Of a DNA stretch of 64,000 nt, positions 56,461 to 64,000 are shown piece after piece. Every line of letters begins with the position of its first letter. Within the stretch, counting starts at the first letter, position 1. The DNA is taken from the NCBI GenBank assembly GCA_011772205.1, contig WVZY01000012.1:50758-114757 (forward strand), written 5' to 3'. The position numbers and the translations under genes are program-made. This stretch comes from Candidatus Latescibacterota bacterium (lineage in GTDB: Bacteria; Krumholzibacteriota; Krumholzibacteriia; WVZY01). The notes beneath the pieces were generated by a model, which worked only from the letters and a program-made list of their open reading frames with translations, was not told the origin of the DNA and ran no database searches.

Positions 56461-58032
56461 TCACTTCAGCAGAACCATCTTTTTCGTGAGCGTCCGGTTG
56501 CCTGCGGTCAGGCGGTAGAAATAGACGCCTGAAGCAGCAGGATTGCCACGGGATCCAGTGGCATCCCAAGTGATTTCTCTATAGCCTTCATTTTGCATGC
56601 CGTCTATGAGAACTTTGATAAGTTTACCTTCAAGGTTATAGATGGACAGATTCACTCGTGCTTTTTCGGGCAAAGTAAATGAAATCGTTGTCATTGGATT
56701 GAACGGATTCGGATAGTTTTGATACAGCATCACATCCGGCAGCAACGGTCCGCGCGCAGAAGGCACTCCGGTTGCGCCGACGCGCACTTCCGTTATGAAC
56801 CACTGTGCGTTCTCTGCTGTGATCGATGCGTGGTCTTGATTGGCCGCAGGATAATAGATTGTATCGAAAGGCGTATGGCTCAGGATGTCCGGGTCCCCCG
56901 CGATATCATAAAACAGATCTTCTGTATCGATCGCGAGCGCGCTGATCGTTGGGATAAAACAATGATTGTCATGAAGGGCAATGATGTCACCGTATGGCGC
57001 TTCGGTCGAATCCATATCGGCCATAGAAGCCCGCCAGCCGCCGGGGGCGTTGTCATAGGGCTGCGTGCCCGATACCGTAACGCTCAGCGTCGTGGGTATA
57101 ATAATAATACGGATATACCCGTCGAAGATCATCTGTTCGCTACTGTCTGGCACTGCCCAAACATTGCCTCTAATCGTTGTTAGAGGCTCGCTGTATTCGT
57201 ACTGGATAATCTGATCTCCCGGTGCAAAACCCTGTCCGAGCTGATAACCACTTCCATTGGCGATGGCCACTTTGCGCAGGTTCTCAGGATACTCGCCAAT
57301 GCTCGAGAAGTCGGCAAGCAACCCTGCGCGAAGGGAATCAGGTTCACCTGTCGAACCGGGAGGCATCGTATAATGATACACCAGCATCTGCCGGGCGGCG
57401 GGACGGTTCAACCGGTCGAGCATCTCGGCGGCTGCATCCGACAGCCCCGAGAAGAACTCCAGCCAGTACTGCACGCCAAGGGGGACATTAGCCCCGTGGT
57501 GCGGCGCATCGAATGAAATGAAGTTTCGCACGCGGTGTTCGAGGCCATGTGTCTCCATATAGGCCAGCGCATAGCGAGCGCACAGGCCCCCCATACTCGC
57601 GCCAGCCACCACGAGAGTGGCCGTGGTATCTATTGCGGACTGCACTTGTTGAATCAGCTCGATGACCACATAGCCATTTCTCTGGACGTAGTCTGTAGCA
57701 TCCGTAAAATTCAACATCACGATATCATATCCTTCGCTACGGAGCGTCTCTATCATGTTTTCCTTATTGAGGTGGTTGTATAGCTCATCCCAATCCCAAC
57801 TGTTGTCGAGATCGAATCCTTCGACGGCGATGACGGGATTGGTGAGCGTTCCTAAAGAATCGGCCAGATACACGTAGGCCTCGCCATTTCCATGCTGCCC
57901 TTCATAAGGAATGGAAGCTGTGACGAAAAGCGTGTCGTGTGGACTCGGTATCGGCTGCGCTTCTACACGCGTCCAGAAAACGCAGATCAGAAACATGAAG
58001 AGAATGAGAGGAATGCATCTGAATCGCTTCAT
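56461..58032 (-). CDS. Secreted lipase/esterase-like alpha/beta hydrolase with C-terminal sorting domain
   Basis: 523 residues. A signal peptide (about 1-24, ending VEAQ) is followed by an alpha/beta-hydrolase region: PVIAVEGFDLDNSWDWDELY (oxyanion area), the nucleophile elbow GASMGGL with the serine, and SFDAPHHGANVPLGVQYWLE, recalling PGAP1-type lipases. The last 85 residues, from YQNYPNPFNPMTTISFTLPE to the terminal KKMVLLK, are a FlgD/type-A sorting domain used for type IX secretion in FCB-group bacteria. A histidine in DNHCFIPTISAL could complete the triad. The ATG at 58032 follows GGGAGGG. Convergent with the aldo/keto reductase gene. Confidence 0.85.
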   Translation of the reverse strand: MKRFRCIPLILFMFLICVFWTRVEAQPIPSPHDTLFVTASIPYEGQHGNGEAYVYLADSLGTLTNPVIAVEGFDLDNSWDWDELYNHLNKENMIETLRSEGYDIVMLNFTDATDYVQRNGYVVIELIQQVQSAIDTTATLVVAGASMGGLCARYALAYMETHGLEHRVRNFISFDAPHHGANVPLGVQYWLEFFSGLSDAAAEMLDRLNRPAARQMLVYHYTMPPGSTGEPDSLRAGLLADFSSIGEYPENLRKVAIANGSGYQLGQGFAPGDQIIQYEYSEPLTTIRGNVWAVPDSSEQMIFDGYIRIIIIPTTLSVTVSGTQPYDNAPGGWRASMADMDSTEAPYGDIIALHDNHCFIPTISALAIDTEDLFYDIAGDPDILSHTPFDTIYYPAANQDHASITAENAQWFITEVRVGATGVPSARGPLLPDVMLYQNYPNPFNPMTTISFTLPEKARVNLSIYNLEGKLIKVLIDGMQNEGYREITWDATGSRGNPAASGVYFYRLTAGNRTLTKKMVLLK

Positions 58033-58420
58033 CACGAGCCCTCCCGTTGGGGATTATCTCAAGGTGTTAGCATGCCCAAGCTATTAATTATTTTACCATA
58101 AATAACCGCAATAATCAAAAAATGGCTCACGAGGGTAGCGTAACATGGAGTGCTAAATTTGGGAAGGTGAATGAAAAGAGAAGGGGCGTATCGTCCCGCG
58201 AAGGAACCATAGCCCAATAGGGGGGCGCCCATGCATCAACAAACTTCGTGTGCGATGGGAAGGTTCTCGATGTCTAGCCGTACGTCGAGGATATTCTCGT
58301 GGAGCTGGTGGAGTCGGCTTCAACGCTAACGAATACTGCGAGACCTTAGAACGAAACCGCAAGAAAACTGTGATAGAGGGTTTTTTGTAGAAATGCCAAA
58401 TCGCGAAGTTCTCTGAAAAA
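58033..58420. other. Intergenic with possible eroded coding remnants
   Basis: No intact gene. The left part (58060-58145) is AT-rich and should hold the promoter of the lipase-like gene. 58150-58380 is GC-richer and reads as short interrupted frames, for example VELVESASTLTNTARP followed by a stop on the plus strand; it looks like decayed coding or mobile DNA, family not recognised. Confidence 0.35.
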
Positions 58421-58510
58421 TGGAGCTGGAGCGCGGAATCGAACCGCTGACCTGCGCATTACGAGTGGGGTGCTCTAGCTGATACTGAATCATCGGTAAT
58501 ATGCCAAATT
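58421..58510 (-). repeat. tRNA-Thr(CGT)-derived repeat copy B (att-like)
   Basis: 58421-58478 matches copy C at 54 of 58 positions and represents tRNA-Thr(CGT) from the D-arm 3' strand (TAGAGCACC) through the anticodon loop CTCGTAA and the T arm (GCGG TTCGATT CCGC) to CCA. The 5' acceptor and D-stem strands are missing, so it is not a functional tRNA. GCCAAATTT about 80 bases in is shared with copy C, after which the similarity stops at the TPR gene. Confidence 0.85.
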
Positions 58511-58529
58511 TAGGCATGCTCTGCACATT

Positions 58530-60413
58530 TTAATTTTTCATTTTATTCCAGAGCTGATTTTGAAATATCAATAATTGTCGTTCGATTTCTTTATCTTTGT
58601 TGACTTGCAGCGCTCTTTTCAAATAGCCATCTGCCTTATCGTACATTCCCAGAATGTAGCATATTCTTGCGCTTTCTCTAAGCGATTCGATATCGTTTGG
58701 GTGAAGGATTAACACTTTTTCAAAGTACTCAAGGGCCTGGTCGTATTCTTTTTTTTCGAAATACAAGAGTGCAACATTCCTTATTGTTTGAAAATCATCG
58801 GGGTCGTGCTGTAGAGAACGCAAAAAATACGATTCCGCTTCCAACATTTGTTTCTGCTCCGCGAACATAATTGCCACATTGTTATACGATGCGGCCAGAT
58901 TCAATCGATACCGCTCGTTACCCAACTGTGAATAAGCTTTTTCGGCCCAATCCAATGCAGCAAGCAAATCATTTTTTTCTTCATAAAAATATCGCAATTC
59001 ATCATATGCATATGATTTTGCGTGCCGGCTCCACGTCGATGAGGAAGTGAGTCTTATGTATCTCTTTAAAGAGTAGTCCTCTTTCGCGTTTAAAACAACC
59101 CATGGTATCGTGTGTATTAAGCAACAGCCCAGTATTACAACACCCGCAACATGCGCTCGTTCTTTGAATAAGCCGATTAGAATCAATACGGAAGCTATTG
59201 TAATCGGAAGAGCTAAGGTACTGAACAAATCCCAGTCCCTGCTGACGCCGATCTCCATGTTGAACAGGAAGCAAAGTATGAGCGAAGATACCGCAGCGAC
59301 CAACAGATAAGTAATTTTATGCTCCAAAATTATTATCTTGATATCATTGAACCTGAACATCACGAGAAATACTGCAAAAAAAGAAATAGGCGCTATTAGA
59401 ATAAGCTCATTCCATATATCGATGAAATGTTTGTAAGAAAACAGCGTATAAGCAACGTTCGGTGCTAATATTCCCGGCACCAGTGGCAATATATGACCTG
59501 AAGAAGAATATTCATTGAGGAATTTCGCTAATGTAAAACCACCCGCCGAAAAAGTCAGCAGCATAATGGCTATGGGGAATATAAAAGAAATGATTATCCC
59601 AAGCGTGAACCGCATCTTACTCAGTAAAGTGCTAAATTGAAATAAATGTCTAAAATATAGATAAATAGAAGCCGGCAGGAATCCCAAAACAGATATATGC
59701 GAACAAACTGCCAGAGAAAATACGAAAAATGATACATATGCAAAAGAGCGTTTTTCGAATGATTTCACCGCCAAATAAATGAATATAAGCGTCAGTAATG
59801 CTGCGATAGAGTAGGTTTCGACATATCCATAGAACAGTTGAATCGTACCCATCGATAACATTGATAGGAATATCATCATCTTATCTCGATAGGTCGATCC
59901 GAGATAATCGGATAATCTCATGGCAACAAAAACGAACAATACTCCCGCCATTGCGCTCAACAATGCCCAGGAATCCTGCGGAGATATATTAATAAATTTC
60001 GTAGTGGATTCATAGAAAACAGAGTGTATAAATACTTCGAGCGGTTCAAGAGCCCTGTAACGGATTCCATTTTCCAGCATGCGGATCCAAAAATATCCAT
60101 CTCCCAAAAAGAATATTTTCTGCCGGACAAACCAGAAAAAGGAAAATGAAATAACCGGGATCAGCAGAAAGAATATTCTATTCGAAAATATGTTTATTTT
60201 TACTTTGGGGAATCCTGATTTTCCAAGCAGTGGGGATGCGCATATAACTGCTCCTACTAGAATGAACAGCACAGTGATCGGCGCAGGAAAATATCGCCAC
60301 TGATCCAATCCCCAGAAATATTCAACTGGTAAGAATATTGCACATACATGAAGCAATATAAATGCGGCACCCAAACAGGAGAGCAAAATGATGTTTATTC
60401 TATTCACGATCAT
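58530..60413 (-). CDS. Polytopic membrane protein with C-terminal TPR repeats
   Basis: About 627 residues. Roughly eleven transmembrane helices fill residues 1-430, followed by at least four tetratricopeptide repeats (e.g. AASYNNVAIMFAEQKQMLEA, NVALLYFEKKEYDQALEYFE, SARICYILGMYDKADGYLKR). The layout resembles membrane glycosyltransferase-like TPR proteins (TMTC/GT39-like), but I cannot see the acidic loop motif that would support transferase activity. Base composition is much more AT-rich than the core genes. The start is uncertain because the upstream region is replaced by a truncated IS3 element; ATG 60413 begins a plausible first membrane segment. Confidence 0.7.
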   Translation of the reverse strand: MIVNRINIILLSCLGAAFILLHVCAIFLPVEYFWGLDQWRYFPAPITVLFILVGAVICASPLLGKSGFPKVKINIFSNRIFFLLIPVISFSFFWFVRQKIFFLGDGYFWIRMLENGIRYRALEPLEVFIHSVFYESTTKFINISPQDSWALLSAMAGVLFVFVAMRLSDYLGSTYRDKMMIFLSMLSMGTIQLFYGYVETYSIAALLTLIFIYLAVKSFEKRSFAYVSFFVFSLAVCSHISVLGFLPASIYLYFRHLFQFSTLLSKMRFTLGIIISFIFPIAIMLLTFSAGGFTLAKFLNEYSSSGHILPLVPGILAPNVAYTLFSYKHFIDIWNELILIAPISFFAVFLVMFRFNDIKIIILEHKITYLLVAAVSSLILCFLFNMEIGVSRDWDLFSTLALPITIASVLILIGLFKERAHVAGVVILGCCLIHTIPWVVLNAKEDYSLKRYIRLTSSSTWSRHAKSYAYDELRYFYEEKNDLLAALDWAEKAYSQLGNERYRLNLAASYNNVAIMFAEQKQMLEAESYFLRSLQHDPDDFQTIRNVALLYFEKKEYDQALEYFEKVLILHPNDIESLRESARICYILGMYDKADGYLKRALQVNKDKEIERQLLIFQNQLWNKMKN

Positions 60414-60457
60414 TCCAACATTGAGAGTGATATATCTCCGCACACGATGGGGTTGAC

Positions 60458-61132
60458 CTACCCCATATAGTTGTCGCCCGGTTTTCCCGGTCGGCTAAAG
60501 TCAAGCCGCACCTTGTTCCAGTACGCCCAGTGGTCCATCGCCAGCGAGGTGAACTCTGTGCCCTGGTCGCATTGGATCGTTTTGGGGCGTCCACGTTCTC
60601 TCGTCAAATCCGACAGAATGTTGACGACGTCTTCTCCACGGAACTGCTTTTTCGCTACCAGAGCCAAACACTCCCGGGTGAAGACATCGATCACTGTTAA
60701 CACTCGCATCCTCTCGCCATTGGCCAGTGTATCATGCATGAAATCCATCGCCCACCGCTCGCTTGGGCTGCGAGCCATCGGAGATGTCCGACGAACCATC
60801 GCGCTTCTCCGTCGTTTGGGCCTCTTTCGCCTCAGCGCCAGCCCTTCCTCGCTGTAGAGTCGATAGACCCGCTTGTGGTTGATCGGCCAACCTTCTCATC
60901 GGAGAAGTACATGAAGACGGCGGTAACCATAGCTGATGCGAACCGTTGCCAACTCCTTTATCCGTCTCCGTAGGGGCTCTTGTCTCGGTCGGCGAGAACG
61001 ATACCGCATCGTCGACCGTGCCACCCCGGTTAGCTGCCAGGCCCGCCTTTCGGAAACTTGGTATGCCTCTTGAACCCAGATTACCCACCTCCGTTTTGCC
61101 GCGGGTTTTAGAATTTTTTTTGAGCGACTCAC
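60458..61132 (-). pseudogene. IS3-family transposase OrfB, interrupted by TGA and truncated
   Basis: DDE integrase domain remains: YGYRRLHVLLR, then an in-frame TGA (60896-60898) where homologues usually have Arg, then EGWPINHKRVYRLY, RWAMDFMHDT (first Asp) and IQCDQGTEF (second Asp), ending at 60458 after KPGDNY before the catalytic Glu region. By my reading orfB is in the +1 rather than -1 frame relative to orfA at the A8 run, again suggesting decay. Readthrough as selenocysteine is unlikely because homologues use arginine. Confidence 0.85.
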
Positions 61133-61373
61133 GAAGGATATGTTTGTCCAAGGACAGATCGGCGACCAGCTGCTTGAGCTTTCGGTTCTCCTCGCGCAGC
61201 TGACGCAGCTCCCGAAGCTCGGAGACTCCCAATCCGCCGTACTTCTTTTTCCATCGATAGAACGTGGTCTCAGTGATCTCGAGCTTACGGCAGATCTCGG
61301 CCACGGGAGTGCCAGCCTCTGCCTGTCTTAAGGCTAGGATGATTTGTGCTTCGGTGAATCGACTCTTGCGCAT
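61040..61373 (-). CDS. IS3-family transposase OrfA
   Basis: Helix-turn-helix subunit: begins MRKSRFTEAQIILALRQAEA, with the recognition helix in ITETTFYRWKKKYGGLG and a leucine zipper in LRELRQLREENRKLKQLVAD. In this family OrfA is fused to OrfB by ribosomal frameshifting. The frame runs on without a stop past the A8 run (61112-61119 region), so the 3' boundary given here is approximate. Confidence 0.8.
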
Positions 61374-61532
61374 CGCCGGGTCCTCCTTGTTCCTCGTAGG
61401 ACTTTAGTGCAAACCCAGGCGACTGTCAAACGTGGGGCTTCGTGGATCAAGATGTTGGGAATAGGGCCTAATTTAGGTGCAGTTGTTGAGGATGTCAGCT
61501 AAGAATGTGGTCTAGCGTGAAGAATATTGATT

Positions 61533-63434
61533 CTAATTTTTCTTGAAAGTTTTTATGCGCCTGTAAGCGGTTATGTTCGCAATGATCGAAATCGCCAATA
61601 CCAAGAATGTCACTAGAAACAACAAACGCGTATTGTTCCTAAGGAATATTTCAACTCTGGCCGGTAGCTTTTCGATGGGGGTATAGTGTCGTTTAAATAA
61701 TATCCGATAGAATGACATTGAATGAGGGGCGATATATGGTGCCTCAAAAGATATGGGGTTCACCAATTGCGATACATTCATTCCTTCCAATTCAAGCAGC
61801 CGCTCAAACTGCAAACCTTTAATTCCTACCTGAACTATTTGAGCATCCCATTCATGTTTAGAAACTTTCAACAACTGAACTAGCCGGTCTGGAAGCTGAA
61901 ATCTAACCGGATGATCTTTAAATTCAGACGTCGTTTCGTTAATGACAACAAATTCAATGCTGGTGCGGTTCTTCAAAACATCACTAAACTCAATCCGAAG
62001 TGAATCAGTGGTGACAGCTGCGGGCTGATCCATCTCAATCAAGTTCGAGCTGCCAGAATAGCTGCCTGATTTTGTAAAAATGTAGTATTTGTACTGATCG
62101 CCAAATTTTGCAAAAACGGTCATACCCGGGAAAGCATTTGTGACTTTGAAATCAATTGCATGCCGTGTTAAAGAGTGGATATCCAACTTTACCCTCGCCC
62201 GCTTTCTCCAAAAATTCACAAACTCAACAGCGGTGCATTGCCATATCTGTGCGGCTCTATTGACATCATCAATGATATTCTGAAAAAGAGCTTGGCATTC
62301 CGTCATGGTGATATCGTGCCAATGGAACACAGATATTTCCCACCTAAGCATTTTTTGAGCGAGATGTGTCCTCCAGATAGATTGCAACGGCTCATAATTA
62401 AAGGTTGTGCGGTCCTTTGATCTAAGTACCCACCACTGATCGTAGGGCTTTAATGACTCAGTGATATCAATGATGTCCGTACCCGGGATGTTAAGGGGAT
62501 AGGGTATGTCATCATCCACATACCATTTGATATCGAAGTCCTGAAGCGCTGAGAACAAATCGTCGTGATAGTGCAGGTACTCACCGACAAATCCGCCTGG
62601 CTTATTTCCAATAATCACGTTTTGGATAAAGGAATTTCGCAAAAGGGTCTCGGCCGTGGAACCATAATCCCGGTGGTTGTGAATGCCTATTTCATATCCT
62701 AATCGGTGGTACAGTTTGATGAGTTCCGGATAATGAGATAATGCATCTTCGCTCACAGCGTAAGTAAATTTCGCATCGAAATTGGCCAGGCTACCTGAGT
62801 CGCGGGATGAATAATCATATCCGCCTTCTCCATGAACAAGAAATATCACCGAGGTTAGGGCCCCGCTCGGGTAAGGCATGATTCCGAAGGATTCATCGAT
62901 TTCCAACTGGTTATTACAGGCCTGATGAATAGCATTAATAAGATGGGGTAAAGATCTACGGTTTTCAAATAAAGTGGCGAGGTGAGGTTTTATGGTTAAG
63001 ATAGATGAATTACCTAACGACGATTCGTAGATGGAAACTGCTCTGGATTCATAATGAATTTTCTCCCGTTCAAGATCATGGATCACAGGATTCGAAGCTG
63101 ACTGCATCAACACAATGCCCCTCGAAGTGGCGGCTTCGAGACGTGATGCACCCAATTCCCTATCGCAATATAGAACATTAAAGTCATCGAGGTCGGTCGT
63201 GTCATCGATCTGCTCGGTCAGCAGACCGCGAGTGTTTAAATAGCTAAAAATCCACAATGAGCGAAGAGTTCGATCCTTGTATGGGGAGAGAGGCGTCACC
63301 TGTTGATGCAATCCCCAGACCGCGATTCGAGGTAGTTTCATATCCGAACCCACCGTAAGGGCCGGCCATAAAAGGCAGACGACTATCGATATGATTAACG
63401 TCTTGGCTGCTGTCCATGAGGCAAATAATTTCAT
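61533..63434 (-). CDS. Membrane-anchored protein with polysaccharide-deacetylase-like domain
   Basis: About 633 residues. Signal peptide at 1-30; an N-terminal domain (PRIAVWGLHQQVTPLSPYKD) resembling envelope or glutamine-amidotransferase-like folds; a middle region at about 190-400 with ALTSVIFLVHGEGGYDYSSR and LYHRLGYEIGIHNHRDYG, which recalls the metal-binding histidines of NodB-type deacetylases; a beta-rich domain; and a C-terminal transmembrane helix (LLFLVTFLVLAISIIANITA) with a basic tail. Function unproven. AT-rich, like the TPR gene, from which it is separated by the IS remnant; the two may have been one operon before the insertion. Confidence 0.6.
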   Translation of the reverse strand: MKLFASWTAAKTLIISIVVCLLWPALTVGSDMKLPRIAVWGLHQQVTPLSPYKDRTLRSLWIFSYLNTRGLLTEQIDDTTDLDDFNVLYCDRELGASRLEAATSRGIVLMQSASNPVIHDLEREKIHYESRAVSIYESSLGNSSILTIKPHLATLFENRRSLPHLINAIHQACNNQLEIDESFGIMPYPSGALTSVIFLVHGEGGYDYSSRDSGSLANFDAKFTYAVSEDALSHYPELIKLYHRLGYEIGIHNHRDYGSTAETLLRNSFIQNVIIGNKPGGFVGEYLHYHDDLFSALQDFDIKWYVDDDIPYPLNIPGTDIIDITESLKPYDQWWVLRSKDRTTFNYEPLQSIWRTHLAQKMLRWEISVFHWHDITMTECQALFQNIIDDVNRAAQIWQCTAVEFVNFWRKRARVKLDIHSLTRHAIDFKVTNAFPGMTVFAKFGDQYKYYIFTKSGSYSGSSNLIEMDQPAAVTTDSLRIEFSDVLKNRTSIEFVVINETTSEFKDHPVRFQLPDRLVQLLKVSKHEWDAQIVQVGIKGLQFERLLELEGMNVSQLVNPISFEAPYIAPHSMSFYRILFKRHYTPIEKLPARVEIFLRNNTRLLFLVTFLVLAISIIANITAYRRIKTFKKN

Positions 63435-63680
63435 GGCAGATATATAAAAATCTTTCTTGGAAATACAGGGAAAGTGCCAATTCAATCAAAGGCGATATCC
63501 GTTTCCTGTGACGCTTTGATTGTAAGTCAATAGTACCCGTGGTTCAAATATCAATAATAAGATCTGACAGACGTTTGGGACGCCTAGCAAACTAAGCCAT
63601 TAACTATACCCAGTCAGAACGCAACTGTAAGATGGTGGTTTTCGGCGCATGTGCCAGAAGACACAACTATTTGATTTCAT
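63435..63680. other. AT-rich intergenic, nothing recognised
   Basis: Upstream region of the deacetylase-like gene. No frame, tRNA or convincing hairpin seen. Confidence 0.5.
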
Positions 63681-63880
63681 TGGAGCTGGAGAGCGGAATC
63701 GAACCGCTGACCTACGCATTACGAGTGCGGTGATCTAGGAAAAGCTAATGTCTTGTGATTGCTCTACTTGCCAAATTTATCAAAACGTTACAGCAGAGAT
63801 ATAACTGCTTATTCCTGCGCATAGTCGCGTATTCTTGCGGGTATTATACGGTGTTGGTGCAAGAAGAAGTGTAATATGAA
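63681..63880 (-). repeat. tRNA-Thr(CGT)-derived repeat copy C with extended right flank (att-like)
   Basis: 63681-63738 is the cleanest copy of the tRNA-Thr(CGT) 3' fragment: acceptor 3' strand CTCCAGC plus T and CCA, T arm AGCGG TTCGATT CCGCT, anticodon loop CTCGTAA. To the right an AT-rich flank leads to AAGAAGAAGTGTAATAT at 63862, 181 bases from the start of the repeat, the same offset as in copy A. The remaining 120 bases to the window end show no gene. Confidence 0.8.
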
Positions 63881-64000
63881 AAACACAGTTGATATTCCAG
63901 AACATTGATTGGGCAATGAAGTTCGAGTCCGATCCGGCTCCGAGTTATGATCGAAAGTTGTGTATAGCCTAGAAAAGAAAGGCGGCGTATCCTGGTGATT

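Larger units (their letters stand above)
60458..61440 (-). mobile_element. IS3-family insertion sequence, degenerate and truncated
   Basis: Contains orfA and orfB of an IS3-family element on the minus strand. The right (5') boundary is probably near 61425-61440, where TGACAGTCGCCTGGG could be the inverted repeat; the left end is lost, because orfB stops before its last catalytic segment and the sequence runs straight into the TPR gene upstream region. An in-frame stop interrupts orfB. Not expected to be active. Confidence 0.85.

Noticed and set aside
58148..58156. GAGTGCTAA, a CIRCE half-site
   Set aside because: The partner TTAGCACTC is absent at the required distance and no heat-shock gene is near; most likely chance.
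58421..58478. Functional tRNA-Thr
   Set aside because: The 5' acceptor strand and D-stem 5' strand are missing; only the 3' part is present, as in the other two copies.
60896..60898. In-frame TGA in IS3 orfB as a selenocysteine codon
   Set aside because: Although a tRNA-Sec exists, transposases of this family have arginine here, no SECIS-like hairpin is evident, and the gene is also truncated.

Overview
The window looks like a chromosome segment of a Gram-negative, aerobically respiring bacterium from one of the little-cultured FCB-type phyla (Zixibacteria / Latescibacterota / Eisenbacteria-like). I infer this from the combination of alternative complex III with a caa3-type oxidase, a secreted protein with a NYPNPFNP-type C-terminal sorting domain, an Omp85/RseP envelope cluster, and moderate GC content. 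I cannot fix the phylum by eye. Almost everything runs on the minus strand, so transcription goes from high to low coordinates.

Layout. 1-9650: a translation-to-envelope superoperon (rplM, rpsI, rpsB, tsf, pyrH, frr, uppS, cdsA, dxr, rseP, bamA-like), interrupted only by a small opposite-strand membrane-anchored protein gene at 1189-1557. 9696-22945: a 13 kb respiratory cluster starting at a recognisable promoter: sco, coxA, coxC, coxD, coxB, ctaB, a membrane protein with a C-terminal cytochrome c, then actA, actB, actC, actD, actF. It encodes a quinol-oxidising complex III analogue and a caa3 oxygen reductase, and the two would pass electrons through c-type hemes. 22983-27319: a SPATA20/YyaL-type protein and an octaheme cytochrome of the hydroxylamine oxidoreductase type. 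27367-33300: mtnA, maf, dtd, recJ, RNase P RNA, an RNase HI-like gene, a zinc-ribbon protein, and in front of these a previously unannotated-looking structured RNA with its own promoter and terminator. 33628-41554: tRNA-Met(CAT), rpoD, dnaG, mutS2, cvpA, yqeY, rsmE. 41566-51516: dnaJ, dnaK, grpE, hrcA, hemW, lepB, lepA, a DUF5683-like protein, tRNA-Sec, ridA. 51590-54847: glmS and glmM, the latter apparently leaderless.

54900-64000 is accessory DNA. It contains three copies of a 3' fragment of a tRNA-Thr(CGT) gene (54957, 58421, 63681). They separate two blocks: an aldo/keto reductase plus a sorted lipase-like protein, and an AT-rich TPR membrane protein, a broken IS3 element and a deacetylase-like membrane-anchored protein. 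The outer two copies share an additional block with a 17-base motif at exactly the same 181-base offset. The simplest reading is a tandem array of integrative elements, or of their remnants, in a tRNA-Thr gene whose intact copy lies to the right of the window.

The best candidates for something undescribed are the structured RNA at 33100-33254, the tRNA-Thr-fragment array, the octaheme cytochrome with an in-frame membrane extension and a strong internal ribosome-binding site, and an ActB that appears to keep the N-terminal iron-sulfur cysteines which I recall as lost in well-studied ActB proteins.
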